Assembly (NCBI RefSeq): GCF_040802235.1
Contig: NC_133158.1
Span: forward strand, 18,479,001 to 18,543,000
DNA from: Manis javanica
Taxonomy: Eukaryota; Chordata; Mammalia; Pholidota; Manidae
Direction of reading: 5' to 3'
Length of the DNA stretch: 64,000 bases
Made by a program: the position numbers and the translations under genes. This document shows positions 1 to 12,639 of this stretch, piece by piece (within the stretch, counting starts at the first letter, position 1; each line of letters starts with the position of its first letter). The notes beneath the pieces are model-generated. The model did not search any database and had not been told where the DNA came from. It saw only the letters and a list, made by a program, of their open reading frames with translations.

Positions 1-459
1 GGAGGGTGTATGAAAAACATGTCCCACGCACCTTGCAAACTGTAGGGGCGCTCATCCAGTGTTACTGAAGTAGAATGTAAAAACCCTGAAGGTCTGCTTC
101 AGGGTTGCTAGTGGAAGGAAAAGGGGTAAAGGAAATGGCATTTGTTAAGCTTACGACGAGGAGACTGAAGTCCTCCCAGGTACTGAGCCTGGAAACTGAG
201 ACCCTGCCGTGCAGATGTCCTAACCTCCACATCCATATCCATCCATTAGCCAGAGTCCTTGTTTTGCTCTCCTGTACCTCTTGCGCTGGTCTTGCAACTG
301 GTACCACCCACTCCCAGTCCTCCCCTCCTGAGTCCCAGCCAAGTACAACAGCCTCCTAATCAGTCTTCCTGCTTCCAGCACTTGCCCATCCAGCCTTTTG
401 CCAGGCAGCAGCTTGGGCAACCGTCCCCAAACACCAATTCGGTCACACGGAGAGTGCTC
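1..459. other. No gene seen; non-coding
   Basis: Short open frames occur on both strands here, but none has a recognisable protein, splice context or compositional support. The DNA is ordinary mammalian intergenic or intronic sequence leading into an L2-like repeat. Confidence 0.6.
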
Positions 460-1310
460 CCCTAGCTTCTTACTGCTGGTCAGGATAGAGTCCAAACTCT
501 TCCCATGCTGGCCAACAGGGGTCAGCGCCTTCTGGATCCTTCCTGCCTTTCCAACTGCATGGCTGCACTTGCTTCCTCCTTGAAAGCTTCTGGCCCCCTC
601 GAGGCATCTGTACATGCTCTTCCCTGTGCTCTGCATGACTAGTCTCCTCACGCTCAGGTCTCCCAGGCAAGATCTTCCCCACATGCAGCTCCAGAGCACA
701 TCCTCTTCCCTTGGGGATTATTTCCTTCATGGCACATGTTCAGGAAATGAACTGGGTATACAACAACTACTGAGTCAAAGAACAGTCTGTGAGTTCAAAC
801 CCAAATGGCTGGTCCTGCTAGGAGCACATCCACAGAGCACTGCCTGTCCCACCTGGATTTCTGCATCCATTACGGAGGCCTCCAATCCCCGATGAAAGCT
901 GGCGACTGCTTGCACTGTGGGATAAGGCAAAAGCTGGCCACTTCTTCACAGCGAAGAGCTGCTTTAGGGATAAAGTTCTGTTTGAAGCTTTCAGTTGTAG
1001 CTCAGACATTATTGGGGGGAACATTCTGCAACCCAGTACTCTGAGAAGGGCATTGTGCTTTCCAAAGCTTTATTTTTAAGCTTAAATAATCACATTGTTT
1101 TATGGCATAAGAAATTGTGATACAGAGAATATCACCGTACTCGGCAAAATAATTGAAGGTAATGTTTCATGTTACAAGATGACTACCTGTACCTTATTTC
1201 CCGTATTAGCCTAAGCTCTTTGAGGGTCGGGAGCTCAACTTTGCAGTCCTCACAGAATATTATAAAGACTGCTCATGTAGTGAATATTCAGTAAATACCT
1301 GGATAATGAA
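460..1310 (+). repeat. Fragmented L2 LINE remnants
   Basis: The stretch from about 470 ('aggatagagtccaaactctt') through 'ctcttccctgtgctctgc' and 'tcaggtctcccaggcaagatcttcc' follows the order of the L2 3' region. A second piece at about 1195-1310 ('ctctttgagggtcgggagct', then 'agtgaatattcagtaaatac') resembles the L2 3' terminus. Divergence is high and the middle (about 720-1190) is not clearly repeat. The family call is from memory of the consensus. Confidence 0.4.
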
Positions 1311-3590
1311 TCCTTCTATGATGAAAACATTCATTAAAGCATATACTGAAATGTTTTATAAGGCACTGACTTCTTAAGAGCTGAATACTGCAAAACTTGA
1401 GAAGCTATTATCAGGGCAATTAGAAAAGGAAAATAAAGCAATTTTTAAAATAAATCCACATTACTTGTTTTAAAAAAAGTTGTAATTGCACAAAATTATC
1501 AAAACTCTAGCTATTGGGCAAAGTGCTACATTAGGAATCATGAAGATGCCTTCAAATAGCATTTTATGCCAAAGAAACCTCAGCAGCTACTTAATCTCTT
1601 TCCTTTTACCATCTGCAGGAATTAAATACTCCCAATTCAAAAAAGAGACTGTTAATTTTTTACTCCTATTCCTGTTGATTTTGATTTGTTACATATTATT
1701 AGATGATGTTAAGTTGCATGTTATGGTATTTCTTTAAAACTTCCTTAGTTTTTATTGGTAGAATGATGTCTTTTTTTGGGAAGTGAAAAAGATGTACATA
1801 TGGATCATACTATGACTCATAAAAAATGTAGTCTCTAATGGGGGTTCTGATAGATATGGTACCCCAGAGATTATGCTGCTCATGTGTTTTTTGTTGTTAT
1901 TTTCATTTTTTTTTTGTATCATTAATATACACTTAGATGAACAACACTGTGGTTGCTATACTGCCTTCCCCAGGCCAACTCCCCTACATCATGTGTGCTG
2001 TTCATGTGTTTTGTACCACAGATATTTACTATCATTGGCCACGATCTTGGAGATAGCAAAGAAGCATTTCTGTCCTTTCAAAACCTTCCAGATCCATCAG
2101 AACTAAACTCTGAATTATCCTAACTTTGAGTTGATTTTTTATCATTCCTCAAATGCCCAAGGGTCAATGTTTCTTCTCTTATGGACTAAAATATTTTATC
2201 CTACATGAAACATAATCTTGCCAATAAAATATAACATCATCTTTTTCATATTTTGAAAAGCAGAGAGATGCAAATAATTTCTTATCTTTCATTCTGAGGG
2301 AAAAATCATTAATAAAACCATACTCCTTGCAAAAACAGAAATTCAGCAGTAAGAGGTCACAAGACACCCATAAAGGAAAGATATAAATTAGCAGTGAGGA
2401 AACAAGCCTAATGACTACAATGTCCAGATGGAAATGAATAACTGAATCATTTTTTGTCAAATCAAATAGCATCTTAATAAGTTGTTGCATCATCTTTGTT
2501 GATTTAATATAACTGGAAGATATCAGAAAATGATTACAACTTGCAAAAAATATTTTCATTTCCTATGCTCAGTAGCATTTGGCCTGTGAATCTTCTCCTT
2601 TTATTTTGAAGGTGAAGTTATTCCCCAAATGACCTTTAGGTTTCTTTCCCTCAAAAGGAGCCCATGCTAAAAAGGAGGTATAGTTCCGAACTGGAGTTAA
2701 ATTATTGGAATTAAAAAACTGGAACCCCAGTATTTTGGTCAAGTTTTTTTTAACAAAGAAAGAATTCAAACACTTCTTTTACCAGTCAAGCTGGTAAGCA
2801 CAAGTTGTCATGGAAACAGGATATATTCAAATGATACAAGGAATGATGTTCTTCATCTGACTAGGTGTTCATCTCCTCTAAATGGGGAGAAATTGTTGTA
2901 GCTCAAATCCATTATATTTCTTTCAAATCTGCATTAAAAATAATCATTTCCTTTATTTTATATAGGAATATACTGATACAGAGCCTCACTCTCATAAAAG
3001 GGAAAATTAAAATTACTTGCAAAAGAACTGGTGCGTAAATCAAAAGACATAAAATGAAAATGAATCCCATGATATAAATCTATTGACGCACAGTGAAGGG
3101 GTGGGAGAATGGAAATCAGATAATACCTTCTGCACCTGCAATGAAACATATCTTTCTTCAATAGCATGGTGACTATTTTTTTACAGAATGATCTAGGCCA
3201 GAACAGTTCTCTGGAAGCTGAGGTGACTGGTTCACAGGCGTACTCTCACCACCACTGAATGACAGCACAGGCTCTGGTTAATCCACACACATCTATGGAC
3301 AACATAGAGGAGAGGCAATACTGTGTGGAGCAGGCATTTCCCACTTCTTAGTAAGGCAACTATTAAGAAACACATAGCATAATCTAATTTTGCGGGCAGG
3401 GGCTGGCAGCAAGGAGGGCCCATGAGATCACACTTTTACATAAAAGGCAGCCTAAAATTCATTTTTGGATCAAGGTAATTCTAGGGGAACATCTTCCAGT
3501 TTTTTCAGGTGAAGATAATTTCTCCACCTTCCTCCAAACATAGTGGAAAAAACTTTTTTTCATGTTTTGCGGGCAAAAATGCTAAGGTCT
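1311..3590. other. AT-rich non-coding DNA with one short L1 tail
   Basis: No gene is visible. At about 1905-2005 the plus strand reads like the reverse complement of the lineage-specific L1 3' end seen more completely at 34735 and 55803 (a T-rich start, then 'tgtatcattaatatacactt' and 'tactgccttcccc'), so a short minus-oriented L1 tail is likely. The ORFs in 2179-3423 have no family resemblance. Confidence 0.5.
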
Positions 3591-3599
3591 TAACAAAGC

Positions 3600-4650
3600 C
3601 CTTGTCCAAGTACTGAAGACAATAATAATTCAAATGGCAATGCCAACAGCTCCAAAATATACAAAGAACTCTTAAAACTCAACAAGAAAATGAAAAACCT
3701 GATTTAAAAATGGGCGAAGACATAACCACATATTTTACCAAAGAAAATGCACATGGCAAGTCAGTATATGATAAGACACTCAACATCACATGTCATAGGG
3801 AATTGCAAATTAAAACACCAATGAGGTACCACCCCATACCAATCAGAATGGCCAAAATCCAAAAGAGTGACACTACCAAAAGCTGATGAGGATGTGGAGC
3901 AACAGGAACTCCCATTCAACGCTCGTGGGAGTGCAAAATGGTATAGCCACGTTGGAAGATAGTTTGGTGGTTTCTTGCAAAACTAAACATACTCTTACCA
4001 TGTAATCCAGCAACCGTACTACTTGGTATTTACCCAAAGGAGTTGAAAACATGTTCACACAAATGTTGACAGAAACTTCATTTGTGATTGATAAAACTGG
4101 GAAGCATCCACAATGTCCTTCGGTAGGTAAATGGGTGGATAAACTGCAGTATGATCATTAAATGGGTTATTATTCAGTGATAGAACTACCAAGCTAGGAA
4201 GAGACATGGGGAAGCTTAAGGGCATATTACTGAGTGAAAAGTCAATCTGAAAAGGCTACATACTGTATGATTCCAAGTATATGATGCTATGGAAAAGGCA
4301 AAACTGTGGAGACAGAAAAAGGATCAGTGGTTAAAAGGTAGAGGATTTTTAGAGGCAGTGAAACTCTTCTGTATATAATACTACAATGACGGACACATGC
4401 CATTATCCATTTGTCAAAACCCATAGCGTGTAGACCACCAAGAGTGAAGTCTAATGTAAACTGTGGACTTCGGGTAATCACGACGTGTCAGTCTAGGTTC
4501 GTCAATGGTAACAAATGTACCACTCTGCGGTGGAATTTTGATATGGCGAGGGCAGTGGCTGTGCACATGTGAAGGTGGTGAGTATAAAGGAAATCTCAGT
4601 ATGTTCTGCCCAACTCCACTGTGAAACTAGAACTGCTTTAAAAAATAAAG
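3600..4650 (+). mobile_element. Ancient L1 (L1M class) 3' part of ORF2 plus 3'UTR
   Basis: The sequence follows the standard LINE-1 ORF2 C-terminal region in order: 'aaagaactcttaaaactcaa', 'aatgggcgaagacat', 'aaattaaaacaccaatgagg', 'aatggccaaaatccaaaa', 'atttacccaaaggagttgaa' and 'tattattcagtgatag'. Many substitutions and stops show it is a fossil. It continues into a 3'UTR-like tail ending near 4650. Confidence 0.8.
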
Positions 4651-4654
4651 GCTA

Positions 4655-4862
4655 CTATTCTCAATCATAATATACATTGGTCACAGGGATGTTAGTACAT
4701 CGTGGAGAATATGGCCAATGATTCTGTAACATCATCCTATGTTAACAGACAGTAACTGCACTAGTGGGGGTGAGGATTTAATGTGGGTAACTGCCGAACT
4801 ACTTGAAAGCAATATAAGATTGTATATCAACCACACTTTAAAAAAATAAAATAAAATACAGG
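4655..4862 (+). mobile_element. L1 3'-terminal fragment with A-rich tail
   Basis: The segment runs from 'tcacagggatgttagtaca' through 'ggagaatatggccaatgatt' to 'ataagattgtatatcaacc' and an A-rich tail (4840-4860). The 'aagattgtatatcaa' end is shared with the L1 ending at 23410. It may be the tail of the preceding element or a separate 5'-truncated insertion. Confidence 0.6.
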
Positions 4863-4874
4863 CTATTAAAAAAA

Positions 4875-5090
4875 TACCAATAGCAAGAATAGCTACCATT
4901 TCATGAGTGCTTAACTATGTTCTGCATTTCTTATCTATCCACATATCACCTCCGTGAGGTAGGTGTGATTATCATCCCCTTTTGTTCTATTGGAGGCTCA
5001 AAATGGTTAAATAACATTTTCACAATTACACAGCTAGAGTATAGAGCTCAAAGCCTGGTTCTAAGCCTGTGCTTCTAATGTTACAAACTC
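4875..5090 (-). repeat. MIR SINE
   Basis: Matches the reverse complement of MIR in order: 'atttcatgagtgcttaacta', 'atatcacctccgtgaggtag', 'tgattatcatccccttttgt' and 'cacaattacacagctagagt', ending in 'cctgtgcttctaatg'. This is an old, immobile tRNA-derived SINE. Confidence 0.75.
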
Positions 5091-5329
5091 TCCTCTTGAG
5101 GACAAGTTTCACCTCCCTGAAGGCATCCCTGTATCATTTGAAAAATGAGGTAGGCTTTTGACTTAGGAAAGTAGTCAAATTATGCCCCCAAAGGTTCAAC
5201 ACAGAACACCATGGAAAAGGTGCTTATCTGGTATACAAAGCATGTGTACACTTATTAAATAAACAACATGGGACCTGGTAATAATTAGAGTTCAACTACA
5301 AATTAACAGCAGTTAAGCATTTTCCATAA

Positions 5330-8300
5330 GTGTGACTGAGTCACCTGCTTTTAGAGACACTCTTTAAGAAGGACAAACCCAAAGATCCAAGAATCTCAAT
5401 GAACTCCAAACACAGAAAACACAAAGAAAATCACACAAACACAGAACATAACCAAACTGCTCAGTACTTGAAAGAAGACACAATATGTGATTTTCCATTG
5501 GAAGATTTTCCATAGGAAGCAATGCAAACAAGAAAATACTTAAGCAGTCTCTTTAAAATACTGGATTTTATTTTTTAAAGTTGTCAACCTAGAATTCTAC
5601 ATCCAGTGAAATATCTTCAGAAACAGTGGAGACATTTGCTTCCAGAAAGATGTAGTAGACATCCTTTTCCCAATTCCTCCCACCCAGTACAGTGAAAAAC
5701 CCTGAACATTATATATAAGACAAACATAAGATGACTCTGAAAGGTGGGAAGAAGGTGGCATGCCAGTTAGGGACCCTGGGACGCAAGGCACAAAAAGGGG
5801 TGACATGGTAGTGTATTCCCTGGGCTTTCTTTTTGCTTTATATATCCTAGACTTGGAGCTGGAGAAGATGGCAACCTGGAAATGCCAGTGATCAGAGGCA
5901 AAAAAGGCCCCAGACAAGTCTGCTTTCTCTAACCAAAGGACAAGAAAAGAAGCAGCTCACCAAGACAGACAACTTGGACGATGACTGCTCTACACCAGCA
6001 AATCCCATGCCAAACCTGTGACCCCACATCTACCCAAACATCAAGGCCAAGAGGAGAGCTTAGGCTTCTACCTTCACCCTGCAGAGTGGACTAAACAAAC
6101 AAACCATGACAAGAACCCAAAAACCCATGATCCAACATATGATCTCTACAAAAAAAATTCAAATACAACAACATGGGTAGGTTGAGAGAAAAAAGATATA
6201 AAAAGGTATATTCTGTAAGCATTAATCTAAAAAACATAAGAGTGGCTGTATTAATAGCAGATAAAGTAGACTTCAAAGTTTACTAAAGACAAAGAAAGAG
6301 ATTAGATAATGATGAAAAAAATCAATCCACTAGGAGGACACACAAAAACAAAACGTGCGCACCAAACAACATATCCTCAAACTACAACAAAGCAAACACT
6401 GAAAGTACAGAAAGGATCTAGGCAATCCACAACTATAATCAAGATCTTCAAAGTCCCATTCTCAGAAACTGATAGCGATGAGCAAGGGTGCAGAAGAAAG
6501 GAACAACAAAATCAGCTAACAGTACGCAACTGATGCATACACTACTTTACCAGAATACACATTTTTCCAAATGCTCCTGGTATATCCATCAATACAGATT
6601 CCATCCTGGACATAAACAAACTTTAACAAATTTAAAAGGAACGAATCACAGAAAATCTCCAAACACTTGAGAACTAAACAGTACACATACAAATAACCCA
6701 TAGACTATTGAGGATTCTCAAAGGAAATTTAAATATACATAGAAGTGAATGAAATAAAAATGCAACATATTAAAACACATTAGACGCAGTTAACACATGG
6801 CTGAGAGGCAAATGGATCACGCTAAATGCTTACATTAGAATAGAAAAGTCTCAAGTGAATAATGTAAATTCCTACATTAATCAACTGGAAAAAGAAGAGC
6901 GAAGTAAACCCAAAGCCAGAAAAAGGAAGGGAAAAATATAAAAATAAGAGCAGAAATCAATGAAGTTGAAAAGAAAGAATTAACGCAAGTCAATAAAACA
7001 CAAAAAGGAGAAGATGCTTTCAGCGATGTAAAAGCTGAAAACATCCATCACTAACAGCCCCATGCTACAAGAAATGTCACATGAAGTTCTTCGAAAGAAG
7101 GAAAACGATACCAGCAAGCTATTCAGAGCTTCAGAAAGGAATGAAGAGTACTAGAAATGGTAACCACCTGGGTAAATATATGAGAATTTTTCTTACATTT
7201 AAAATCTCGTTAAAAGAAAACAGACTGTTTAAACAAAAATAATAACAATGTAGTTCAGAGCTCATAAAATAAATAAAAGAAAGACATGTGACAACAATAG
7301 CACAAAGATCAGGAGGGAGAAATGAAAGCACATTATTAAGTTTGTATATATATATATACACAAAGAGGCATAAATCACTTGAAATAGACTGTGATAAGTT
7401 AAAGATCACATTATAAACCATGAAGAAAGCACTTAGATAACAAAACAAAAAATTACAGCTAGTAATCCAACAAAAGAGATGAAAAAAATCATTAGAAATA
7501 TTCAATTAACCCAAAAGAAATATTTAATTAATCCAAAGGAAGACTTGAATATAGGAAAAAGGGAACAAAGCGCAGGTAGGGCAAGTAAAAAACAAACAGC
7601 AAGATGGATTTAAATCTTACCATACTAATGTTAGAATTTAATATAAATAGTTTAAATTACCTAACTGCAAGTTAGAGGCTGTCAGAATGGATGAAATACC
7701 AAGACCCAATAATAATGCTGCCTACAAGAAATACACCTTAAATATAAAGACATAAATAGGTTAAGAGTAAAAGAATAGGGTATTATTTTCTTTTTGCAGG
7801 CAGTACACAGAAACTTTCAACAAATATTTACTGAGCACCTACTATAAGCCAGAATATATGAGAAAAACTGTTAAGAGAACAAAAGAATTGTAGAAATTCA
7901 TTCAAGACCATACACCTGTGTACATGCACAGTTCACACATAAATAAATATGCTCTGAAATCCCCAGGCTTAGGTTGTAAGCAAAATTAGAAGTCACATTG
8001 ACCCTTAGCTTGATTCTAGTGAGCATATCCTACCAAAAATCATGTTTAAATAAAAAAAAAACAGCATAGAAAAAAGATACACTGTGCTACTTCTAATCAA
8101 AAGAAAGCTAGAGTGGCTATATTAATACCACACTAAATAAATTTCAGAGCAAAAAATATTACCAGGAATAAAGAAGTTTAATTAATAATAATGTAGTTAA
8201 TTTTCCAAGAGGACATAACAATTCTGAACAGTTTTGATCCTGATAACAGAGCTCCAAATGCATTAAGAAAAAAGTATCAGAAGTACCAGGAGAAACATGC

Positions 8301-8635
8301 AAATCCATAATGACAGTATGAGATTTCAAAATTCCTCTGGAGGAAAAGTTGGAGGAATATAAAATATTTTAACAATATTATCGATCATCTTGACCTGATT
8401 GTCATTCATAGAACATCCTAGGCAACAACCATACAAAACACATTCGTTTCAAATGCACACGGACCATTTAGGAAAATAAACCATATTATGGGTCATAAAA
8501 CAACTCTCAATAAATTTAATAGGAGTCAAGTCATACAAGTATGGTCTTTGATACAACAAGAATAAAAGGTAATAGTAACAGTATCTCTGGGAATCCCCAA
8601 TATTTAGAAGCTAAATAACACTCTTCTTCACAAGC
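5330..8635 (+). mobile_element. Composite of old L1 (L1ME/HAL1-like) fragments
   Basis: A-rich, strongly decayed L1 sequence. The ORF1/ORF2-junction-like motif 'ctagaattctacatccagtg' is near 5590. ORF2 matter follows at 6220-7010 ('agagtggctgtattaatagc', 'aaagaagagcgaagtaaacc') and an L1M-type segment at 7030-7330 ('gaatgaagagtactagaaat'). ORF2 matter appears again from about 8100 ('gagtggctatattaatacca'). Because the same ORF2 segment occurs twice in the same direction, at least two insertions are present. No open coding potential remains. Confidence 0.65.
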
Positions 8636-9073
8636 ACACTTCAAAGATATTGCAGGTTTAGTTCCAGACCACAACAATAAAGCAAATACCACAGTAAAGC
8701 AAGTCAAATGAATCTTTTGGGTTCCCAGCACATATACAAGTTACATTTACACCATACTGTAGCTTTAGTGTGCAACAGCATTATGTCTAAACATCAATGT
8801 ACATACCCTAATTTTAAAATACTTTATTGCTAAAAAAAACACTAACAATTATCTGAGCTTTCAGCAAGGTGTAATTACTGATCACCATAACAAATAATAG
8901 TAAAAAAGTATGAAATATTGCAAAAATACCAAAATGTGACAGAGACACAAAGTGAACAAATGTTGTTGGGAAACGGTGCTGATACACTTGTTTGACACGC
9001 GGTGGCCACAAACCTTCAATCTGAAAAAATGTGGTAGCAAAATAAAGTGAAGTGCAACAAAATGAGGTATACC
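8636..9073 (-). mobile_element. Tigger1-like DNA transposon, internally deleted, nested in L1
   Basis: Plus-strand text matches the reverse complement of both Tigger1 ends. The first end is 'gatattgcaggtttagttcc' with 'aataaagcaa', 'gcattatgtctaaacatcaa' and 'actttattgctaaaaaa'. The other end, from about 8880, is 'gatcaccataacaaataata', 'aaaatgtgacagagacaca', 'ggtggccacaaaccttcaat' and 'aatgaggtataccttata'. The transposase coding body between them is missing, so this is a non-autonomous deletion copy. L1 ORF2 text resumes on both sides, showing insertion into an older L1. Confidence 0.8.
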
Positions 9074-10620
9074 TTATAACCCAAAGAAATCAAATGGAAG
9101 ATTAGAATATATTCTGAAATGAATGAATATGAAAACACACAGCAGATATGTGGGATGCTGCTAAAGCAGTACTTAGGGGACAATCTGTAATACAAATGCT
9201 TGAATAATGGTCCCAAGTCAATTAACTCATGTTAAAGTACTAGAGACAAAAAGTAAATTGGACTCAAATTGCATAGAAGAAAGGACATAATACAGACCAG
9301 AGCAGAAACCAGTAAAGTAGAAAACAGAAAAATAGCAGAGAAAAATCAAGGAAACAAAAATACATTTCTTTAAGATAAAAATATTGATAAACCTCTAGCC
9401 AGATGGTTCAGGAGAAACAAATTACCAAAATCAAGAATAAGATAGGTGATATATCAATACAGATTCTATATTTTACAGGAATTCTGAAGCTAACAAGGGA
9501 ATGTGACTAACAACGCCATGACAATGAAATGGTACTGTTGATGAGATGGACAGATAAATTGAAAGACACAAACTATCAAAGTTAACTCAAGAAATAAGTA
9601 ACATGAAGAGGTATTTATCTATTTAAAAAATGGAATATGTAGTGTAAAGCCTTCCCACAAAGAAAACTCAAGGTTCAAAGGGTTTCACTGGTGAATTCTA
9701 CCAAATATTTAAGGAATAAATAATTTATCAACTACACAAACTCTTCAAAAAAAAAACTGAAAAGGAAAGAATACTTCCAAACTCATTCAATTAGGCCAGC
9801 CTCACCTGAAACAAAACTAATACCAGAAAAGAAAACTGAAGATCAACAACCTTCATGAACATACATGCAAAAGTCCCAAACAAAATTTGAGCAAGTAAAA
9901 TATAAAGATATATAAAAAGGATAATATGTCATAACCAATTAGGGTTTCTCTCAGGAATGCAGGTTTTTTAAAATTTGAGATTCAATCAATGTAATTCATC
10001 ATTAAGAAATTAAAATGGCAAATGGTCATCTCAATAGAAGATGAAAAAGTATTTGTCAGGTAGTAATAACCTTCAATCCATACCTCATGCCATTTACTAG
10101 AATTAGCTTAGTATGGAACAGAAAACTAAATGTAAAACATAAAAAAAAAAAAAGTTTACAAGAAAACATAGGAGAAAATCTTTGTGACCCTGGTTGTGCA
10201 AAGAATTCTTTGACAGGGCACCAAAGGTAAATTCATAAAATAATCTAAATCAATATCTAAATTAATAAATGACTTGGTGAAAACTTTTCATCTTCTGTTC
10301 ATCAAAAGACACTATTAAAAGAATAAAAAGACAAGATCAAAATATAATGTTTGGAAATCATATATCTGAAAAAGAACTTGTTTCCAGAAAATACAAAGAA
10401 CTCTCAAAAGTCAATAATTATAAGTTGCTAATGAAAATAAATGAGCAAAAATTTGAGTATTTATCAGCAAAGAAGATATTTGAATAGCAGACAAGCACAT
10501 GAAAGATACTCGACATCATTAGTCATTATTTCCAACCTAGGAGAATTTTATTCCTAGCTAAACTACCAATGAAGTATGAAGGTAAAATCAGGGCATCGTC
10601 AGATATGTAAAATCTTACAG
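9074..10620 (+). mobile_element. Old L1 ORF2 remnant continuing past the Tigger1 insertion
   Basis: L1 ORF2-like order resumes with 'aacccaaagaaatcaaatgg', 'gggatgctgctaaagcagta' (9154), 'aaacctctagccagatgg' (9391), 'ggtttcactggtgaattcta' (9680), 'aggccagcctcacctgaaac' (9793) and 'cttctgttcatcaaaagaca' (10292). Frames are broken throughout. Confidence 0.75.
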
Positions 10621-12234
10621 CATTTTCCTCCAAATCACCTTTCTCAGAAAGCTACTGAAGTACACATGCCACCTAAAAATGAATGAAAGAATAAAACAAG
10701 AGCAAGATGTGTTTGACATGGGAAAGGAGTAAGAAACCAGCACGAAGGGAACTGTCAGAGAAACAGCTATGTAGAGAGCTGTCCAGACTGGATTGCAGTA
10801 TGACAGTTCCAGGAGAGATGTCACCAAGGATAAAAACACAACCAAGAGATCAGATGAGTTTGGCTGTACTGAGTCAAATTGTACAGTTCTGTCAAAAAGT
10901 TTCAGGTCAGATGAGTTATTGGCACATATCACTTTACAAAGGAAAAAGACAATCATTAGCTCTGAGGAAAACAAAAATGTACAACTTACAAAATACAGTT
11001 ATAATATATGATTCATCTGTGATCTATACTACATAGTGTGGAATTTTACATTCCCACAACTCACTGATGCCAAGCAGGCGCTAAGTAAACTTGTACTCAT
11101 TATATCAGGTTTCTGACCTATAGAAAGTAGTGAAAAGGTGGCAGCAGGGGATTCTGAGAAATGCAACTGTTTAACCATGTCTCAGACACTGAAATCAGAC
11201 CTCCTCAAGGTCACATGGAAATCTAATGAGAAATGTTCCAAAGTCACAACTTTCATGTGATCTATTTCACCATCAAAATCTGTCTGCCTTGCTTCTAAGG
11301 TAAAACTGCACTTTGTTTTTGTAGCTACTTTCCCCAATGATGGTAATAATTCTAGGCAATGAAAGAATCTCTGCTTCATTAAATCAAAACCAGTGCAAAG
11401 CTTGATGGTAGTGGGAAAAAGATTTAAATGTGTGTAGGATGCATATGTACATAGAGGGTGGGTATTTTAAAGAAACTTTCAATTTTCATTACAAGGAAGT
11501 TGTTGGGTAACAGGTAAAACAGAAAATCAAGAAATACTAGGTTTTTCTAAATCTAAAGATATGTCTTGGGGGCCTCAGTTCCATAGCTTTGAGCCTTTTA
11601 TAAGGATATGCCCCCAAATCTGTCTCTTAGAAAGTAGAGTCTCTGTAGTTCTCTAGACTAGAAAGTAGTAATACACTATTTGACTTTTGAGTAAATAAGA
11701 GGAGAGGAAGGTAGAGGAGATTATAGTAGTAGCAGCTTTGATATCTATTCTATTCATACATTCATTCCATACACAGAAAAAAGAACTTTGAGGAACAGGT
11801 TTGATCCTATAATCTTCAACACTCTTGGTAGCCAGCACCCTTGTTCAGGGGGCTGCATTCAATCTTTAAAAAGCGAAATTTAGGATCACAAGATGACTTA
11901 ACCACTAGGGGGAGTTTAAATAGCTGTTACATGTAACGGAAAAGACAGGCCACCTGAAAGGCAGCTTTTTTCCCACTTGGAGCCATGGCTATTAACTCTT
12001 TGAAAAAATTTGTTACAGAAATATAAAAAATTAGATTTTAAATGATGGTAACATGTTAGTGTAGGCTTTTGTTTCTTTTCAATACTGGAAAGTGTTTATT
12101 TTCAGGTGGTTAATATACTCCTATTGCATAATGGTTTTCCTAACTCTGTATCAGGTGGTAGAACCCCAGCTTAACATTTATATGATATCGCTGGGTTTGC
12201 CCCTCAATTATGTAGTAGCTGACACAGCCCCATA
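10621..12234. other. Non-coding DNA, possible LINE-derived start
   Basis: 10621-10990 resembles an L1/HAL1-type text ('agaaagctactgaagtacac', 'gtagagagctgtccagactg'), but I cannot name the family with confidence. The 109-residue open frame at 10707-11036 lies in this repeat-like stretch. From 11040 to 12234 I see nothing beyond unique AT-rich sequence. Confidence 0.5.
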
Positions 12235-12440
12235 GGTACTTATTAAGGATTCAGGCTTGCAAGTCAGACAATCCATATTTTAACCTTGCTCTGCTACTTT
12301 GTGCTGGGTGAACACAGACTATGAGATGAACTGCTCTAATTAACAGAAGACTCAAGGTTCCTCATCTGTAAAACGTGGGTGCAGAGTTTTTCAGGAGTAT
12401 TAGATAATGCATGCAAGACATCTTGGTGCATCACTGGGTC
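12235..12440 (+). repeat. MIR SINE
   Basis: MIR order on the plus strand: 'cttgcaagtcagacaatcca', 'accttgctctgctactttgt', 'aggttcctcatctgtaaaac' and 'tattagataatgcatgcaag'. Confidence 0.65.
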
Positions 12441-12639
12441 TAAAATGTGATAGTTTTTCTAGTGGACAGACAATGCGATAAAGCCACTGCCTGAATGAGA
12501 ATTTCTTAATTCCTTTTCCCACGTTCACATTACCATCAAGGTATTCACATTGGCTTCCTAGGCCCCATCCACCTTTCAGAAAGAATACTTCCAAAGGTCA
12601 CAGAGGGGACCTGACTTTACTGTGAACTTTTTCTTTACA

